64,000 nt of DNA from Parabacteroides sp. TM07-1AC (GCF_003480915.1 NZ_QUKD01000002.1:248001-312000); one strand, 5' to 3'. Shown: positions 42,540-53,249, counted from the stretch's first letter. The notes: a model not told the origin generated them from the sequence alone. A program made the numbers and translations.

Positions 42540-42612
42540 AGGTGATAGTGGACAGATGACAGTGGACAGTTAATAGATATTTCAATCATACTATTCAACT
42601 ATTAACTGTCAT
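42540..42612. repeat. Heptamer repeats arranged as an inverted repeat
   Basis: After the kinase stop there are units such as TGATAGT, TGACAGT, GGACAGT and TAATAGA. The right side (about 42595-42617) carries CTATTAACTGTCATCTG, the reverse complement of the left side except that the left has one extra 7-nt unit. It can fold into a hairpin between convergent genes. The motif is the same as at 29915-29956. Confidence 0.6.
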
Positions 42613-42624
42613 CTGTGTTACTTG

Positions 42625-43212
42625 TCAACTCAATAAGTGGAAATAGAGAAGCAACGGCAAATAATCTTTCAAATCCTTTTTCAGTATTTCAATTGCCTTT
42701 GCTTTATAACGTTCCACCGTACGTAAAGGTATATTCAGTTTTTCGGCAATCTCCGTATTGCTATTGTTCTCCAACCGACTCATTTCAAAAATAAGACGAT
42801 ACGTCTCCGGTAGTTTTGCCAGTGCTTCATCCAAAAGCTTCTGAAGTTCGGTCAGCAGATAAAATTCATCATAATCGGACTGATCTGCATTCTTTGCCAG
42901 ATAAGCATCGATATAATTTTGCTTGTACCCTTCCCGCTTCAGGTAATTGAGGCATTGATTCCTGACACTGACAACCAGATAATTTCTGGCAGACGATTCC
43001 ACTCTTATTTTTTTCCTGCTTTCCCACAAAGTTACAAATACATCCTGAACCAAATCTTCGGCAATAACCCGCTCTTCGACATAGCGTTTGGCAAAGAGAC
43101 ATAATGCCGGATAAAAAAGATCAAAAAGTATTCGATAAGCCTCTTTATCATCGTTTATGGCAATCTTCCATAACAATTCATCAGGATTCTGTATTTGAGT
43201 AGTCATTTCCAT
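42625..43212 (-). CDS. ECF sigma factor (FecI-like) of the polysaccharide locus
   Basis: The 195-residue protein has region 2 (AKRYVEERVIAEDLVQDVFVTLWESRKKI) and region 4 (KLPETYRLIFEMSRLENNSNTEIAEKLNIPLRTVERYKAKA, about 140-180). Starts at 43212 and 43206 are both possible. It is divergent from a FecR anti-sigma gene and the SusC/SusD pair, the standard Bacteroidetes trans-envelope switch. It probably drives the susC promoter. Confidence 0.93.
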   Translation of the reverse strand: MEMTTQIQNPDELLWKIAINDDKEAYRILFDLFYPALCLFAKRYVEERVIAEDLVQDVFVTLWESRKKIRVESSARNYLVVSVRNQCLNYLKREGYKQNYIDAYLAKNADQSDYDEFYLLTELQKLLDEALAKLPETYRLIFEMSRLENNSNTEIAEKLNIPLRTVERYKAKAIEILKKDLKDYLPLLLYFHLLS

Positions 43213-43337
43213 ACAGATACAAATGTATTGAAAATTTTCTGAAAAAAATCATGAAATAACTGGCGGTCTTTTTACGGTCAGTTATCCTATATATAAAGAA
43301 GCATATTTTTCATCTATCAAAGATAACATTATCGACA

Positions 43338-44390
43338 ATGAAAAAAAAAGATTTTTTTGATTTGGAAAAGGAGACATTATTAATAAAATATACGCAGAAG
43401 CAAACCACCCCGGAAGAAACCCGGCAAGTAGAATCCTGGCTGAAAGAATCGAATGACCATCAAAAGGAATCAGACGTTCTCCGTCGGGCCCTGGAATTGA
43501 AAACGAAGATAAACGAGCATAATTCGTTCAACTCGCAGGAGGCATTTGCCGAAGTGAACAGAGAACTGGAAAAGAGAAACAGAAGAAAGACCCTGGTAAA
43601 TTATTTATCGCGTGTCGCTGCGATTATTAGTATACCTCTCCTACTCTCTACACTGACTTTCGGATATCTGTACTTTGAACAGCAAGTACCGGCGATCGAA
43701 AGCTCCGTACAATTCATGGAGGTTCTTTCCGCCCCGGGTATGGTCACACGACTGGAACTGCCGGATCACTCGAAAGTCAGCCTGAATGCAGGAAGTACAC
43801 TACGTTACCCGACCGTTTTCACCGGAAACACCAGGGAAGTGGAATTGACAGGAGAAGGTTATTTCGAAGTGCAATCGGATAAGGAACACCCATTCTTCGT
43901 CACTACCAAATCCGGTCTGAAAGTGATGGCACACGGTACACAATTCAATGTAAACACATACGATGAACGTGAAGAAGTAGAAGCAATCCTGGTAGAAGGA
44001 CTGGTGGATATTCACTCTTACGATAAGTTCATTGCCGGCCTGAAACCGGGAGAAAGATTGTCTTACAACAAACGAACGAATAAATATGAGATTCGGAAAG
44101 TCAACATCTATGAGAATACAGCCTGGAAAGACGGCAAAATTGTTTTCAGGAATGCCTCACTCGACGACGTATTCCGGGTACTCGGTCACCGTTTCAATGT
44201 AGAGATAGTGCTCCACAATCAGAAAAAGGATAAGGAATATAATTGTTGGGCCACATTTACTGACGAAACGATCTATCAGATATTCAGTTATCTGGAACAG
44301 GCCACACCGATCAGGTGGAAAGTAAATGCGATGAAACAAAACAGCGATGCCACATTTGCTAAACAGCGAATCGACGTTTGGTTAAAATAA
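43338..44390 (+). CDS. FecR-type anti-sigma factor
   Basis: The 350-residue protein has a cytoplasmic N-terminus with LLIKYTQKQTTPEETRQVESWLKES, one transmembrane helix (about 92-113, LSRVAAIISIPLLLSTLTFGYLYF in part), a periplasmic FecR domain (VTRLELPDHSKVSLNAGSTLRYP) and a DUF4974 C-terminus (FRNASLDDVFRVLGHRFNVEI). It holds the sigma factor until the STN domain of the SusC receptor signals substrate binding. Confidence 0.93.
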   Translation: MKKKDFFDLEKETLLIKYTQKQTTPEETRQVESWLKESNDHQKESDVLRRALELKTKINEHNSFNSQEAFAEVNRELEKRNRRKTLVNYLSRVAAIISIPLLLSTLTFGYLYFEQQVPAIESSVQFMEVLSAPGMVTRLELPDHSKVSLNAGSTLRYPTVFTGNTREVELTGEGYFEVQSDKEHPFFVTTKSGLKVMAHGTQFNVNTYDEREEVEAILVEGLVDIHSYDKFIAGLKPGERLSYNKRTNKYEIRKVNIYENTAWKDGKIVFRNASLDDVFRVLGHRFNVEIVLHNQKKDKEYNCWATFTDETIYQIFSYLEQATPIRWKVNAMKQNSDATFAKQRIDVWLK

Positions 44391-44460
44391 AACAGTATGA
44401 ATTGTTAAACTTAAATGATTGAAGCCTATGGAGAGAGATTGAAAATACAGACATAAGAAA

Positions 44461-44490
44461 AACAAGAGCGAGGTGCAACTCACTCTTGTT
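44461..44490 (+). other. Hairpin in the susC leader
   Basis: AACAAGAG (44461-44468) pairs with CTCTTGTT (44483-44490), with an inner GAG/CTC. No T-run follows, so it may be an mRNA structure or a regulatory element rather than a terminator. The leader is 166 nt long. Confidence 0.45.
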
Positions 44491-44556
44491 CGCGAAAATC
44501 ACATCTTTGGCACAAGCTCCAAAGACATAATTAATCACTAAATCAGCAACAAAGTT

Positions 44557-47500
44557 ATGAAAATCCAGAAATTATTCGGGGATATAGGATCCCTATATTT
44601 CTTTAAAACTTGTCGAAAAATGAGAATAGGTATATTTTTATTGTTAATCACGATCCTGCAGATAAGAGCAGAAGAATCCTATTCACAATCTGTGTCGTTA
44701 TCGCTCGCTTTTTCACATGCGACGGTCGAACAGGTATTGGAACAAATCGAAAAAGAGACCGAGTTTACCTTCCTGTTTACCGACAATACGCTCGACATCA
44801 GCAAACCGGTGAACATACAGGTTAAAAATCAGGATATAGGCAAAGTACTAAACCAACTATTCAAAAACACGGATGTACAATACAGTATTGTAGACCGTCA
44901 GATCATTTTGTCTAAAAAAGGAACTCCGTTTACCACCCAGCAAAGTAAACGGGTACAGGGAACGGTCAGAGATGAAGCCGGCATTCCCGTTATCGGTGCC
45001 AACGTTTCCGTCAAAGGAACTACGATCGGCACTATTACGGATATGGACGGGCACTTCAGCCTGGATGTTCCCGAGAACTCCCTCCTGTTGATATCATATA
45101 TCGGATATCTATCCCGGGAAATCAGAGCCGAAGCCGGTAAAGCACTTACCATCACTCTTTCAGAAGATACACAAAGCCTGGACGAAGTCGTGGTAGTAGG
45201 TTTCGGTACACAGAAGAAAGTAAACCTGACAGGTTCCGTCGGGATTGCCAATGCAAAAGACCTGGAAGCCCGTCCGGTAACCACCGCAACACAAGCCTTA
45301 CAGGGTTTGGTCCCGGGTTTGCAGATCACACAACGTTCCGGTGACCTGAGCCAGACAGCCGATATAAACATCCGTGGTATCGCCACGATCGGACAAGGTT
45401 CAAGCGGCAGCCCGCTGATCCTGATCGACGGGATGGAAGGAGATATCAATGCACTGAACCCGCAGGACATAGAAAATATCTCCGTATTGAAAGATGCGGC
45501 AGCTTCCTCCATCTATGGTTCGCGTGCACCTTTCGGCGTGATACTGATCACCACGAAAACCGGTGTCAGCGGCAAACCCGTCATCAACTATAACAACAGT
45601 TTCCGCTGGAACGACCCCGTTCTGTTGCAAGACCAGGTAGACTCCTATAAATTCGCTTTATATTTCAACGAAGCGAGAGCGAATGCCGGACAAACACCTT
45701 TTTTCGATGCTACATGGTTACAACGAATCAAAGATAACCGAGATGGACATCCATCTACACCTACCATGATTGAGAACCCTGACAATCCTGGTTATTGGAT
45801 GGATCCTTATGGCTCCGGTAGTGCCAACCATGATTGGTATAACACCATCTTTGGGCATTGGGCTTTCTCGCAGGAACACAATTTCAGTTTAAACGGAGGG
45901 AATGACAAGGTTACTTATTACTTGTCTATAAACTATTTAGACCAGAACGGTCTATTAAAAATATCCGATGATAAATTCGGTCGTTATACTGCTACCGGAA
46001 AGATCAATGTCAAGATGACAGACTGGGCACAAATGAACTACAGCAGCCGTTTCATTCGTGAAGATATTTCCAAACCGACAACTCTAGACGGTGTATATGA
46101 AGGGTTAACCCGCCAGGCATGGCCTTATATGCCAGCTTACGACCCGAACGGTTACCTTTACAGTGCTCCTACCCCGGCACTCGATCTGGTGGAGGGTGGC
46201 AGGATCAAGAAACAGGCTGACTATCTGTATCAGCAGGCACAGTTAGTACTGGAACCGATCAAAGACTGGAAAACATTCGTCGACGTAAACTATCGTATCT
46301 ACAACTCGACACAGCATACCGATCGCCAGATCACTTATAACCATAACGTTTCCGGTGACCCGTATGTTTATAATTCAACCAGTTCCGTATCCGAAGATAT
46401 GTCGAAAGAAAACTACCTGAACTTCAATGCTTATACGGAATACAGCAAGCAACTGGAATCGGGTCATAACTTCAAAGGCATGTTCGGCTTCCAGTCTGAG
46501 TTATCGAAGAAAAAATATACCTACCTGCAACGTAACGGTATCATTGTGCCGGGACTGCCGGAAACTGATATTACTTCCGGTGTCGATATCAATGGCAACC
46601 CGATCACACCGACTGTAAAAGGCTCTTCCGATCATTGGGCTACTGCCGGTTTCTTCGGGCGTATCAACTATGATTATGAGGGTAAATACCTGGCAGAAGT
46701 CAACCTGCGTTATGACGGAACATCACGCTTCCGTTCATCGGAACGCTGGAACCTGTTCCCCTCCTTCTCACTGGGGTGGAACCTGGCACGTGAAAATTTC
46801 TGGGAACCGATCGCCGATCACGTAGGCACATTCAAACTCAGAGGTTCTTACGGAGAATTAGGGAACCAGAATACGACAAGCCTGTACCCGACATATGCAC
46901 AGATGCAATTCCAGGCCTCGAACGGAACGTGGTTGATCAATGGAATGAGACCTAATATAGCTATCACACCGGAACTGATCGCCTCCTCCCTGACTTGGGA
47001 AAGGGTAAAAACATGGAATATAGGTCTCGACTTCGGTGCATTGAACAACCGGCTGACCGGATCGTTCGACTACTTCGTCAGAAACACACTCGATATGATC
47101 GGCCCGGCTCCGGAACTTCCGATCACGTTAGGAACAAACGTACCGCGCACCAATAACACCGACTTGAAAACCTATGGCTGGGAACTTTCTGTCGGCTGGA
47201 ACGACCGCCTGCAAAATGGACTGGGTTACGGTGTACGGCTTATGCTGTCCGACTCACAGACTGAGATCACCCGCTATCCGAACAAAACCGGTGTCATTGC
47301 AAGCGATACATACCGGAAAGGAATGAAAGTTGGAGAAATATGGGGTTATACCACAGTCGGTATCGCCAAGACACAGGCCGAAATGGACCAGCATCTAGCC
47401 AGCCTGCCTAACGGCGGACAAAGTGCGCTGGGTTCGCTCTGGGCCGCCGGTGATATCATGTACGCCGATACGAACGGCGACGGTAAAGTAGATGCCGGTG

Positions 47501-48072
47501 CCAATACGATCAGCGACCACGGAGACCTTTCCATCATTGGAAACTCGACACCGCGCTACCATTTCGGTATCGACCTGACAGCTGATTGGAAAGGTATCGA
47601 TTTCCGTGCCTTCTTCCAAGGTGTGATGAAACGCGATTACTACCAGAACAGCGCAACGTTCTGGGGAAGCCACGGCGGCATATGGTGGTCGACCTGTTAC
47701 GAACCTCACCTGGACTATTTCCGTGACGAGAATTCAGTTATGGTACAAGCTGGTGAAGCCGGCGTCAACCTGGATGCTTATTTCCCGCGTCCCAGTTTCC
47801 GTACGAACATGAACCATAACATACAGACCCGTTACCTGCAAAACGCAGCTTATATCCGTCTGAAGAACGTACAGTTAGGCTATACATTGCCTTCGTCTCT
47901 CACCAACAAATTCTATGTATCCAAACTGAGAGTATTCGTCTCCGGCGAAAACCTTTGGACAGGAACCGGTTTATTCAAAACCCTCGACCCGGAAACGATC
48001 GATGCCGGTTACGGTGGTAGCGGATATCCTTTGTCCAAGACTTTATCGTTTGGTTTAAGTGTAACCTTATAA
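44557..48072 (+). CDS. SusC-like TonB-dependent receptor with STN domain
   Basis: The 1171-residue outer-membrane receptor imports oligosaccharides. In order: a signal sequence after a basic N-terminus (about 20-42), a secretin/TonB N-terminal STN domain (about 50-115) that talks to FecR, a carboxypeptidase-regulatory-like domain (about 130-205, VQGTVRDEAGIPVIGANV), the TonB box and plug start DEVVVVGFGTQKK, and a 22-strand barrel ending SKTLSFGLSVTL. The STN domain marks it as a transducer-type receptor working with the sigma/FecR pair upstream. Confidence 0.96.
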   Translation: MKIQKLFGDIGSLYFFKTCRKMRIGIFLLLITILQIRAEESYSQSVSLSLAFSHATVEQVLEQIEKETEFTFLFTDNTLDISKPVNIQVKNQDIGKVLNQLFKNTDVQYSIVDRQIILSKKGTPFTTQQSKRVQGTVRDEAGIPVIGANVSVKGTTIGTITDMDGHFSLDVPENSLLLISYIGYLSREIRAEAGKALTITLSEDTQSLDEVVVVGFGTQKKVNLTGSVGIANAKDLEARPVTTATQALQGLVPGLQITQRSGDLSQTADINIRGIATIGQGSSGSPLILIDGMEGDINALNPQDIENISVLKDAAASSIYGSRAPFGVILITTKTGVSGKPVINYNNSFRWNDPVLLQDQVDSYKFALYFNEARANAGQTPFFDATWLQRIKDNRDGHPSTPTMIENPDNPGYWMDPYGSGSANHDWYNTIFGHWAFSQEHNFSLNGGNDKVTYYLSINYLDQNGLLKISDDKFGRYTATGKINVKMTDWAQMNYSSRFIREDISKPTTLDGVYEGLTRQAWPYMPAYDPNGYLYSAPTPALDLVEGGRIKKQADYLYQQAQLVLEPIKDWKTFVDVNYRIYNSTQHTDRQITYNHNVSGDPYVYNSTSSVSEDMSKENYLNFNAYTEYSKQLESGHNFKGMFGFQSELSKKKYTYLQRNGIIVPGLPETDITSGVDINGNPITPTVKGSSDHWATAGFFGRINYDYEGKYLAEVNLRYDGTSRFRSSERWNLFPSFSLGWNLARENFWEPIADHVGTFKLRGSYGELGNQNTTSLYPTYAQMQFQASNGTWLINGMRPNIAITPELIASSLTWERVKTWNIGLDFGALNNRLTGSFDYFVRNTLDMIGPAPELPITLGTNVPRTNNTDLKTYGWELSVGWNDRLQNGLGYGVRLMLSDSQTEITRYPNKTGVIASDTYRKGMKVGEIWGYTTVGIAKTQAEMDQHLASLPNGGQSALGSLWAAGDIMYADTNGDGKVDAGANTISDHGDLSIIGNSTPRYHFGIDLTADWKGIDFRAFFQGVMKRDYYQNSATFWGSHGGIWWSTCYEPHLDYFRDENSVMVQAGEAGVNLDAYFPRPSFRTNMNHNIQTRYLQNAAYIRLKNVQLGYTLPSSLTNKFYVSKLRVFVSGENLWTGTGLFKTLDPETIDAGYGGSGYPLSKTLSFGLSVTL

Positions 48073-48084
48073 AACAGAATCATT

Positions 48085-50115
48085 ATGAACCGTATAAATA
48101 ATATATGCAAACAGACAGCAGGCATTATCCTGGCCGGACTCTTATTCTCGTGTAACGATTATCTGGACAGAGAGCCGCTCTCACAAATCACACCCGAATA
48201 TTACCTGACGGAAGAAAGCCAGTTGGCTTCCTATATAAATAATGTGTATCCGGATATCCTGCCTTCACACAACACAGACATCAATTGGTACGGCACATTC
48301 GGATGGGATGTCGGGACAGATAATATGATCGCCAAAGGTGATTATAAAGACTATGTTCCCGGCGAGTTAAAAACGGCACAGACCGGCGGCGACTGGGAGT
48401 TCACCAAGATATACAAATGTAATTATTTCCTCGGCAGGGTTGTGGATAAATGGAAAGCCGGAGAGATCAGCGGAAACGAAGAGAATGTGAAACATTATAT
48501 CGGTGAAGTCTATTTCCTCCGTGCCTATGAATATTTCAATAAGCTACAAGCTTTCGGTGATTTCCCGATCCTTTACCGTCCGGTCATCGACGAACAGGAA
48601 GCGTTGACCGAAGCCAGTAAACGGGCACCACGGAACGAGGTGGCACGTTTCATCTTGGCTGACCTCGATTCGGCGATCGTTATGCTGAAAGACGCTTCGC
48701 CCGACGGCAAAAAGAACCGCCTCTCCCGTAACTGCGCCTATCTGTTCAAATCGAGAGTTGCATTGTTCGAGGGTACCTGGCTGAAGTATTTCCGCAATAC
48801 CCCATTCGTGCCCGACGGTAGCGGATGGCCCGGAAAAAGTAAAGATTATAATGCCAACTTCCAGTATCCTTCAGGAAGTATCGACAATGAGATCGACTAT
48901 TTCCTCGGCCAGGCGATGGATGCGGCGAAAGTCGTAGCCGATGCTGTTTCATTGACAGAGAACAATGGTATTTTACAACAAAGCACGGAAGATACCCCGA
49001 ACCCATATTATAATATGTATGCTGATGAAAATATGGCAAGTTATGACGAAGTTCTCATGTGGCGCCAGTATGATAAAGGATTAGGGTTGACACACGGTGT
49101 CGTCCAATTTGCACAAAAAGGGAATGCAGGCCAGGGTATCACACGCGGCATGGTCAATACCTTCCTGATGGCTAACGGATTACCGATCTATGCTGCCGGT
49201 TCGGGTTACGCCGGCGACGATTATGTCTCCGATGTACGTAAAGAACGCGACGGTCGCCTATGGCTCTTCCTCAAAGAACCGGGACAGACCAACGTGCTCT
49301 ATCCTTCTTCCGACGGAACGCATGCCACCCCGGTTGAACCGGTTCCCGACATCACTATCGGTAATGCCGACGTGTATTATTCCACAGGGTATGCCATCCG
49401 TAAAGGCGGCAACTTCGATGCCAAGCATTGCGCCAACTTCGGTTCGTATATCGGTAGCATCACCTTCCGCGCAGCCGAGGCTTACCTGAACTATATCGAA
49501 GCCTCTTACGAAAGAACTGGTGCAATCGACGGAACTGCCGCTTCCTACTGGCGTGCCATCCGTACTCGTGCCCATCTCGATACGGATTACAACAAAAGTA
49601 TCGCAGCTACCCATATGAGTGAAGAGGGTAAATATAACTGGGGAGCCTATTCTGCCGGTCAGCTGATCAGTCCGACGCTTTACAACATCCGCCGCGAGCG
49701 CAACTGCGAACTGATGGCCGAAGGTTTCCGCCACATGGACCTGAAACGCTGGCGTGCTATGGATCAACTGATCTCCAATCCTTATCATATCGAAGGTTTC
49801 AAGCTTTGGGGACCGATGAAAGACTGGTATAAAGACAGCGAGGGAAACAGTATCCTGATCTATGGTGCAAACGATTCCAGATCGAACGTCTCCGCACCGG
49901 AACTGAGCCAGTATCTGCGTCCGCAGGAAGTGGCAGGTAACTCACTGATCATGCAACAGGGAGGTTTCAAATGGGCAATGGCTCATTACCTTTCACCGAT
50001 CGCCATACAGAATTTCCTGAATACCTCTGCAGACGGTAGTGATGTGGCTACCTCCCCGATCTATCAGAACCCGGGATGGCCAACCACACCAAACCTCGGA
50101 GCCGAAAATCTGTAA
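48085..50115 (+). CDS. SusD-like glycan-binding lipoprotein
   Basis: The 676-residue protein is the surface lid paired with SusC. It has a lipobox ending LFSC (Cys23) followed by NDYLDREPLSQITPEYY, TPR-like helices (VYFLRAYEYFNKLQAFGDFPI) and the SusD/RagB C-terminal part with INNRRERNCELMAEGFRHMDLKRW-type sequence. It is longer than the usual 500-600 residues. It starts 12 nt after susC, as usual. Confidence 0.95.
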   Translation: MNRINNICKQTAGIILAGLLFSCNDYLDREPLSQITPEYYLTEESQLASYINNVYPDILPSHNTDINWYGTFGWDVGTDNMIAKGDYKDYVPGELKTAQTGGDWEFTKIYKCNYFLGRVVDKWKAGEISGNEENVKHYIGEVYFLRAYEYFNKLQAFGDFPILYRPVIDEQEALTEASKRAPRNEVARFILADLDSAIVMLKDASPDGKKNRLSRNCAYLFKSRVALFEGTWLKYFRNTPFVPDGSGWPGKSKDYNANFQYPSGSIDNEIDYFLGQAMDAAKVVADAVSLTENNGILQQSTEDTPNPYYNMYADENMASYDEVLMWRQYDKGLGLTHGVVQFAQKGNAGQGITRGMVNTFLMANGLPIYAAGSGYAGDDYVSDVRKERDGRLWLFLKEPGQTNVLYPSSDGTHATPVEPVPDITIGNADVYYSTGYAIRKGGNFDAKHCANFGSYIGSITFRAAEAYLNYIEASYERTGAIDGTAASYWRAIRTRAHLDTDYNKSIAATHMSEEGKYNWGAYSAGQLISPTLYNIRRERNCELMAEGFRHMDLKRWRAMDQLISNPYHIEGFKLWGPMKDWYKDSEGNSILIYGANDSRSNVSAPELSQYLRPQEVAGNSLIMQQGGFKWAMAHYLSPIAIQNFLNTSADGSDVATSPIYQNPGWPTTPNLGAENL

Positions 50116-50133
50116 TAGGGATCATTTTAAAGA

Positions 50134-50167
50134 GCAGACATCGTATTTAGGGTGATACGATGTCTGC
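50134..50167 (+). terminator. Hairpin after susD
   Basis: GCAGACATCGTAT (50134-50146) pairs perfectly with ATACGATGTCTGC (50155-50167) across 8 nt, 18 nt after the susD stop. There is no T-run, so it may be a pausing or mRNA-stabilising structure that lowers expression downstream. Confidence 0.6.
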
Positions 50168-50185
50168 CCCCTATCATCGACGGAC

Positions 50186-50254
50186 ATCGTCGACGACCAC
50201 TGACGAGTATCGTCGATGGTAACCGATGACCACCGTCGACGAGAGAAGACGGTC
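50186..50254. repeat. Three degenerate 23-nt units centred on CGTCGA
   Basis: CGTCGA occurs at 50188, 50211 and 50234, spaced exactly 23 nt. Flanks share AYCGTCGAYG. A further CATCGACG at 50175 can pair with CGTCGATG at 50211-50218. The stretch fills most of the 260-nt susD-GH2 gap; the rest (50255-50375) holds only a near-consensus -7 box, TTAATTTG, at about 50328. Confidence 0.55.
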
Positions 50255-50375
50255 AGTTCTTGTCCCAATCATAACATTGTCCATCTTTTAGATGGTTTTA
50301 TCTATTTAATCTTCATACAGAATCCTGTTAATTTGCAGAATATGCACATTATATCTCATTTATAATTCAATACTC

Positions 50376-53180
50376 ATGAAAAAGTACTTGTTGATCTTAC
50401 TTTCCTTTTTAGCTCTGACAGCCTGCCGTCAGGCAGATAATAAACAATCACTGCAAGGTGAATGGCGCTTTGCCCTCGACCGGAACGACCGGGGACTGGC
50501 AGAACAATGGTATACCCGGTCATTAACCGACACGATCCATCTGCCCGGCTCGCTTCAGGAACAAGGATACGGCGATGAGGTCGGGATTGAAACATCTTGG
50601 ACCGGACAGATCGTCGACAAGTCATGGTACGACTCCCCTTTATATGAGAAATTCCGCCAGCCGGGAAATATCAAAGTGCCTTTTTGGCTGAATCCGGACA
50701 GACATTATGTAGGAGTTGCCTGGTACCAGAAAGAGATCGATATACCTGCTTCATGGAACGGTAGTCCGGTACAACTTGAACTGGAACGTACGCATTGGGA
50801 AACGACACTCTTCCTCGACGGTGTCGAAATGGGAAAACACGAATCATTGTCCACTCCCTATCGTCATACGTTCAAAGAGTTGACACCTGGTAAACATACG
50901 CTCACCCTTCGCGTAGACAACCGGGTCAATATTGAAGTCGGCGTGAATGCACACAGCGTTTCCGACCATACACAGTCGAACTGGAACGGTGTGATCGGGA
51001 CGATCAGCCTGACAGCCAAACCGTCCCTTTATATAGACGACATACAGATATATCCGAACATCGCCGATAAGACGATTAAAGTTGCCGTATCGTTGGACGG
51101 CACGGCTACAACGAACGATGCCACCCTCCTTCTTCAGGTAGAGAAAAAAGACGGCGGTGTGGTTGGCAAACCTCATAAAGTCACCATCAACCCCGAAGCC
51201 GGAATGACACAGGAAATCACTCTATCTATGGGAGAAGATGCCCTGCTCTGGTCGGAACACAGTCCGAATCTTTACACACTATGTGCTGTCGTAGAGAGTG
51301 ACGGAAAGAAAGAGGAGCAATACCGTACTTTCGGCCTCCGCGAGTTCAAGGCTAACGGTACACGTTTCGAAGTAAACGGCCACCCGGTATTCCTACGGGG
51401 AATCCTGGAATGCTGTATATTCCCACTGACCGGATATCCTGCTACGGATCGCGCTTACTGGACAAAAATATATAACCAGTGTAAAGCATACGGTCTGAAC
51501 CATGTCCGTTTCCACTCCTGGTGTCCTCCCGAAGCAGCCTTCGCCGTTGCCGACAGTATGGGATTCTATCTGCAGGTCGAATGTGCAGGTTGGGCAACCG
51601 TAGGCGACGGCGGTTACTCCGACCAGTGGTTCCGCGAGGAAAGCGACCGTATCCTGAAAGAATACGGCAACCATCCTTCTTTCTGCTTGATGGCTTATGG
51701 AAACGAACCGGGTGGAGCAAACCAGGTAAAATATCTTTCCGAACTGATCGACCACTGGAAATCGAAAGATCTGCGCCGTGCCTATACTAGTTCCGGAGGA
51801 TGGCCTTACGTAGAAAATGCAGACTACTGGAATGCCCCTGATCCGCGTATACAAGGCTGGGGAGAAGGATTGCGCAGCATTATCAATGCCCAACCACCCC
51901 GTACCGATTACGACTTCGCTCATATCATCCGGGAAAATATGCCGACAGTCAGCCATGAGATCGGACAGTGGTGTGTATATCCGAACTTAAAAGAAATAGA
52001 TAAATACACCGGTGTCCTGAAAGCTAAAAACTTCGAGATATTCCGCGAAACATTGAAAGATCATCACATGGCCGACCTCGCCGACGCATTCCTGTATGCT
52101 TCCGGCCGGTTACAAACGCTCTGTTACAAAGCCGATATAGAAGCCGCGTTACGTACTCCGGGCTTTGCCGGTTTCCAGCTGCTCGACCTGCATGATTTCC
52201 CGGGGCAGGGAACAGCGCTTGTTGGCGTTCTCGATCCGTTCTGGGATGAAAAAGGATATGTAACAGGCAAGGAATACAGCACATTCTGTAATAATACAGT
52301 TCCACTTATCCGCTTTCCGAAAATGGTCTGGTTGAACAATGAGACATTGAACGTCCCGATCGAAATAGCCCATTTCGGAGAAAAGCCTTTACAGGCCGCC
52401 CATATCAACTGGCAGATCAGCGACCGTGTCGGCAATGAACTGGCACAAGGCAGTTTCACGAAAGACCTTCCGTTAACCAACTGTATCCCGGCTGGTGAAA
52501 TCAAATATGCCCTCTCCGGTATCGGTGAACCGTCACAACTGATCGTCAGCGTCGAAGTGAAAGAGACAAACAGCAAGAACCAATGGAATATCTGGGTATA
52601 TCCTGCCAAACAGGAAGCCGTAGAGCAACTGCCCTATATAACCTCTACACTCGATAACCAGACAATGGTACGCCTCGACAAAGGCGAAAATGTGCTGCTC
52701 CTGTTAACTCCTGGAAGTATCCTGCCGGAAAAAGGCGGAGATATCCGTGTCGGTTTCTCTTCCATCTTCTGGAATACCGCCTGGACAAACAAACAACCTC
52801 CCCACACATTGGGAATCCTCTGCGACCCGGCACATCCGGCACTGGCAGCCTTCCCTACCGAAGGATACAGCGATTATCAATGGTGGGACCTGGTAAGCAA
52901 CTGCAATGCAATGGTACTGGATGACTTCCCGGCAGACTATCGTCCGGTAGTGCAGCTGATAGACGACTGGTTCACAAACCGGAAACTGGGAATCTTGCTG
53001 GAAGGCAAAGTAGGCAACGGCAAACTGATGGTATGCAGTGCAGACCTTCAAAAAGACCTGGATAAACGTCCGGCAGCACGCCAGCTCCGACAGAGTATCC
53101 TGCAATATATGGCATCCAACCGTTTCAATCCGCCTGCTTCGCTCGATCCGGCATTGGTGAAGGCTTTATATCAAAAATAA
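50376..53180 (+). CDS. Glycoside hydrolase family 2-like lipoprotein
   Basis: The 934-residue protein has a lipobox ending LTAC (Cys17), an N-terminal sugar-binding jelly roll (about 25-215, VGVAWYQKEIDIP), an immunoglobulin-like domain (about 215-320) and a TIM barrel from about 325. The probable acid/base is the Glu in MAYGNEPGG, and the nucleophile candidate is the Glu in VSHEIGQWCVYP. GH2 members include beta-galactosidases, beta-mannosidases, beta-glucuronidases and relatives; the linkage cut here cannot be told. A C-terminal non-catalytic module follows (about 690-934). Confidence 0.85.
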   Translation: MKKYLLILLSFLALTACRQADNKQSLQGEWRFALDRNDRGLAEQWYTRSLTDTIHLPGSLQEQGYGDEVGIETSWTGQIVDKSWYDSPLYEKFRQPGNIKVPFWLNPDRHYVGVAWYQKEIDIPASWNGSPVQLELERTHWETTLFLDGVEMGKHESLSTPYRHTFKELTPGKHTLTLRVDNRVNIEVGVNAHSVSDHTQSNWNGVIGTISLTAKPSLYIDDIQIYPNIADKTIKVAVSLDGTATTNDATLLLQVEKKDGGVVGKPHKVTINPEAGMTQEITLSMGEDALLWSEHSPNLYTLCAVVESDGKKEEQYRTFGLREFKANGTRFEVNGHPVFLRGILECCIFPLTGYPATDRAYWTKIYNQCKAYGLNHVRFHSWCPPEAAFAVADSMGFYLQVECAGWATVGDGGYSDQWFREESDRILKEYGNHPSFCLMAYGNEPGGANQVKYLSELIDHWKSKDLRRAYTSSGGWPYVENADYWNAPDPRIQGWGEGLRSIINAQPPRTDYDFAHIIRENMPTVSHEIGQWCVYPNLKEIDKYTGVLKAKNFEIFRETLKDHHMADLADAFLYASGRLQTLCYKADIEAALRTPGFAGFQLLDLHDFPGQGTALVGVLDPFWDEKGYVTGKEYSTFCNNTVPLIRFPKMVWLNNETLNVPIEIAHFGEKPLQAAHINWQISDRVGNELAQGSFTKDLPLTNCIPAGEIKYALSGIGEPSQLIVSVEVKETNSKNQWNIWVYPAKQEAVEQLPYITSTLDNQTMVRLDKGENVLLLLTPGSILPEKGGDIRVGFSSIFWNTAWTNKQPPHTLGILCDPAHPALAAFPTEGYSDYQWWDLVSNCNAMVLDDFPADYRPVVQLIDDWFTNRKLGILLEGKVGNGKLMVCSADLQKDLDKRPAARQLRQSILQYMASNRFNPPASLDPALVKALYQK

Positions 53181-53249
53181 GTCATATCTTACAAGCAATA
53201 TGATTTACTTAACAAAAAAATCGATAAAAATACTTCTAGCCTAAGCATC

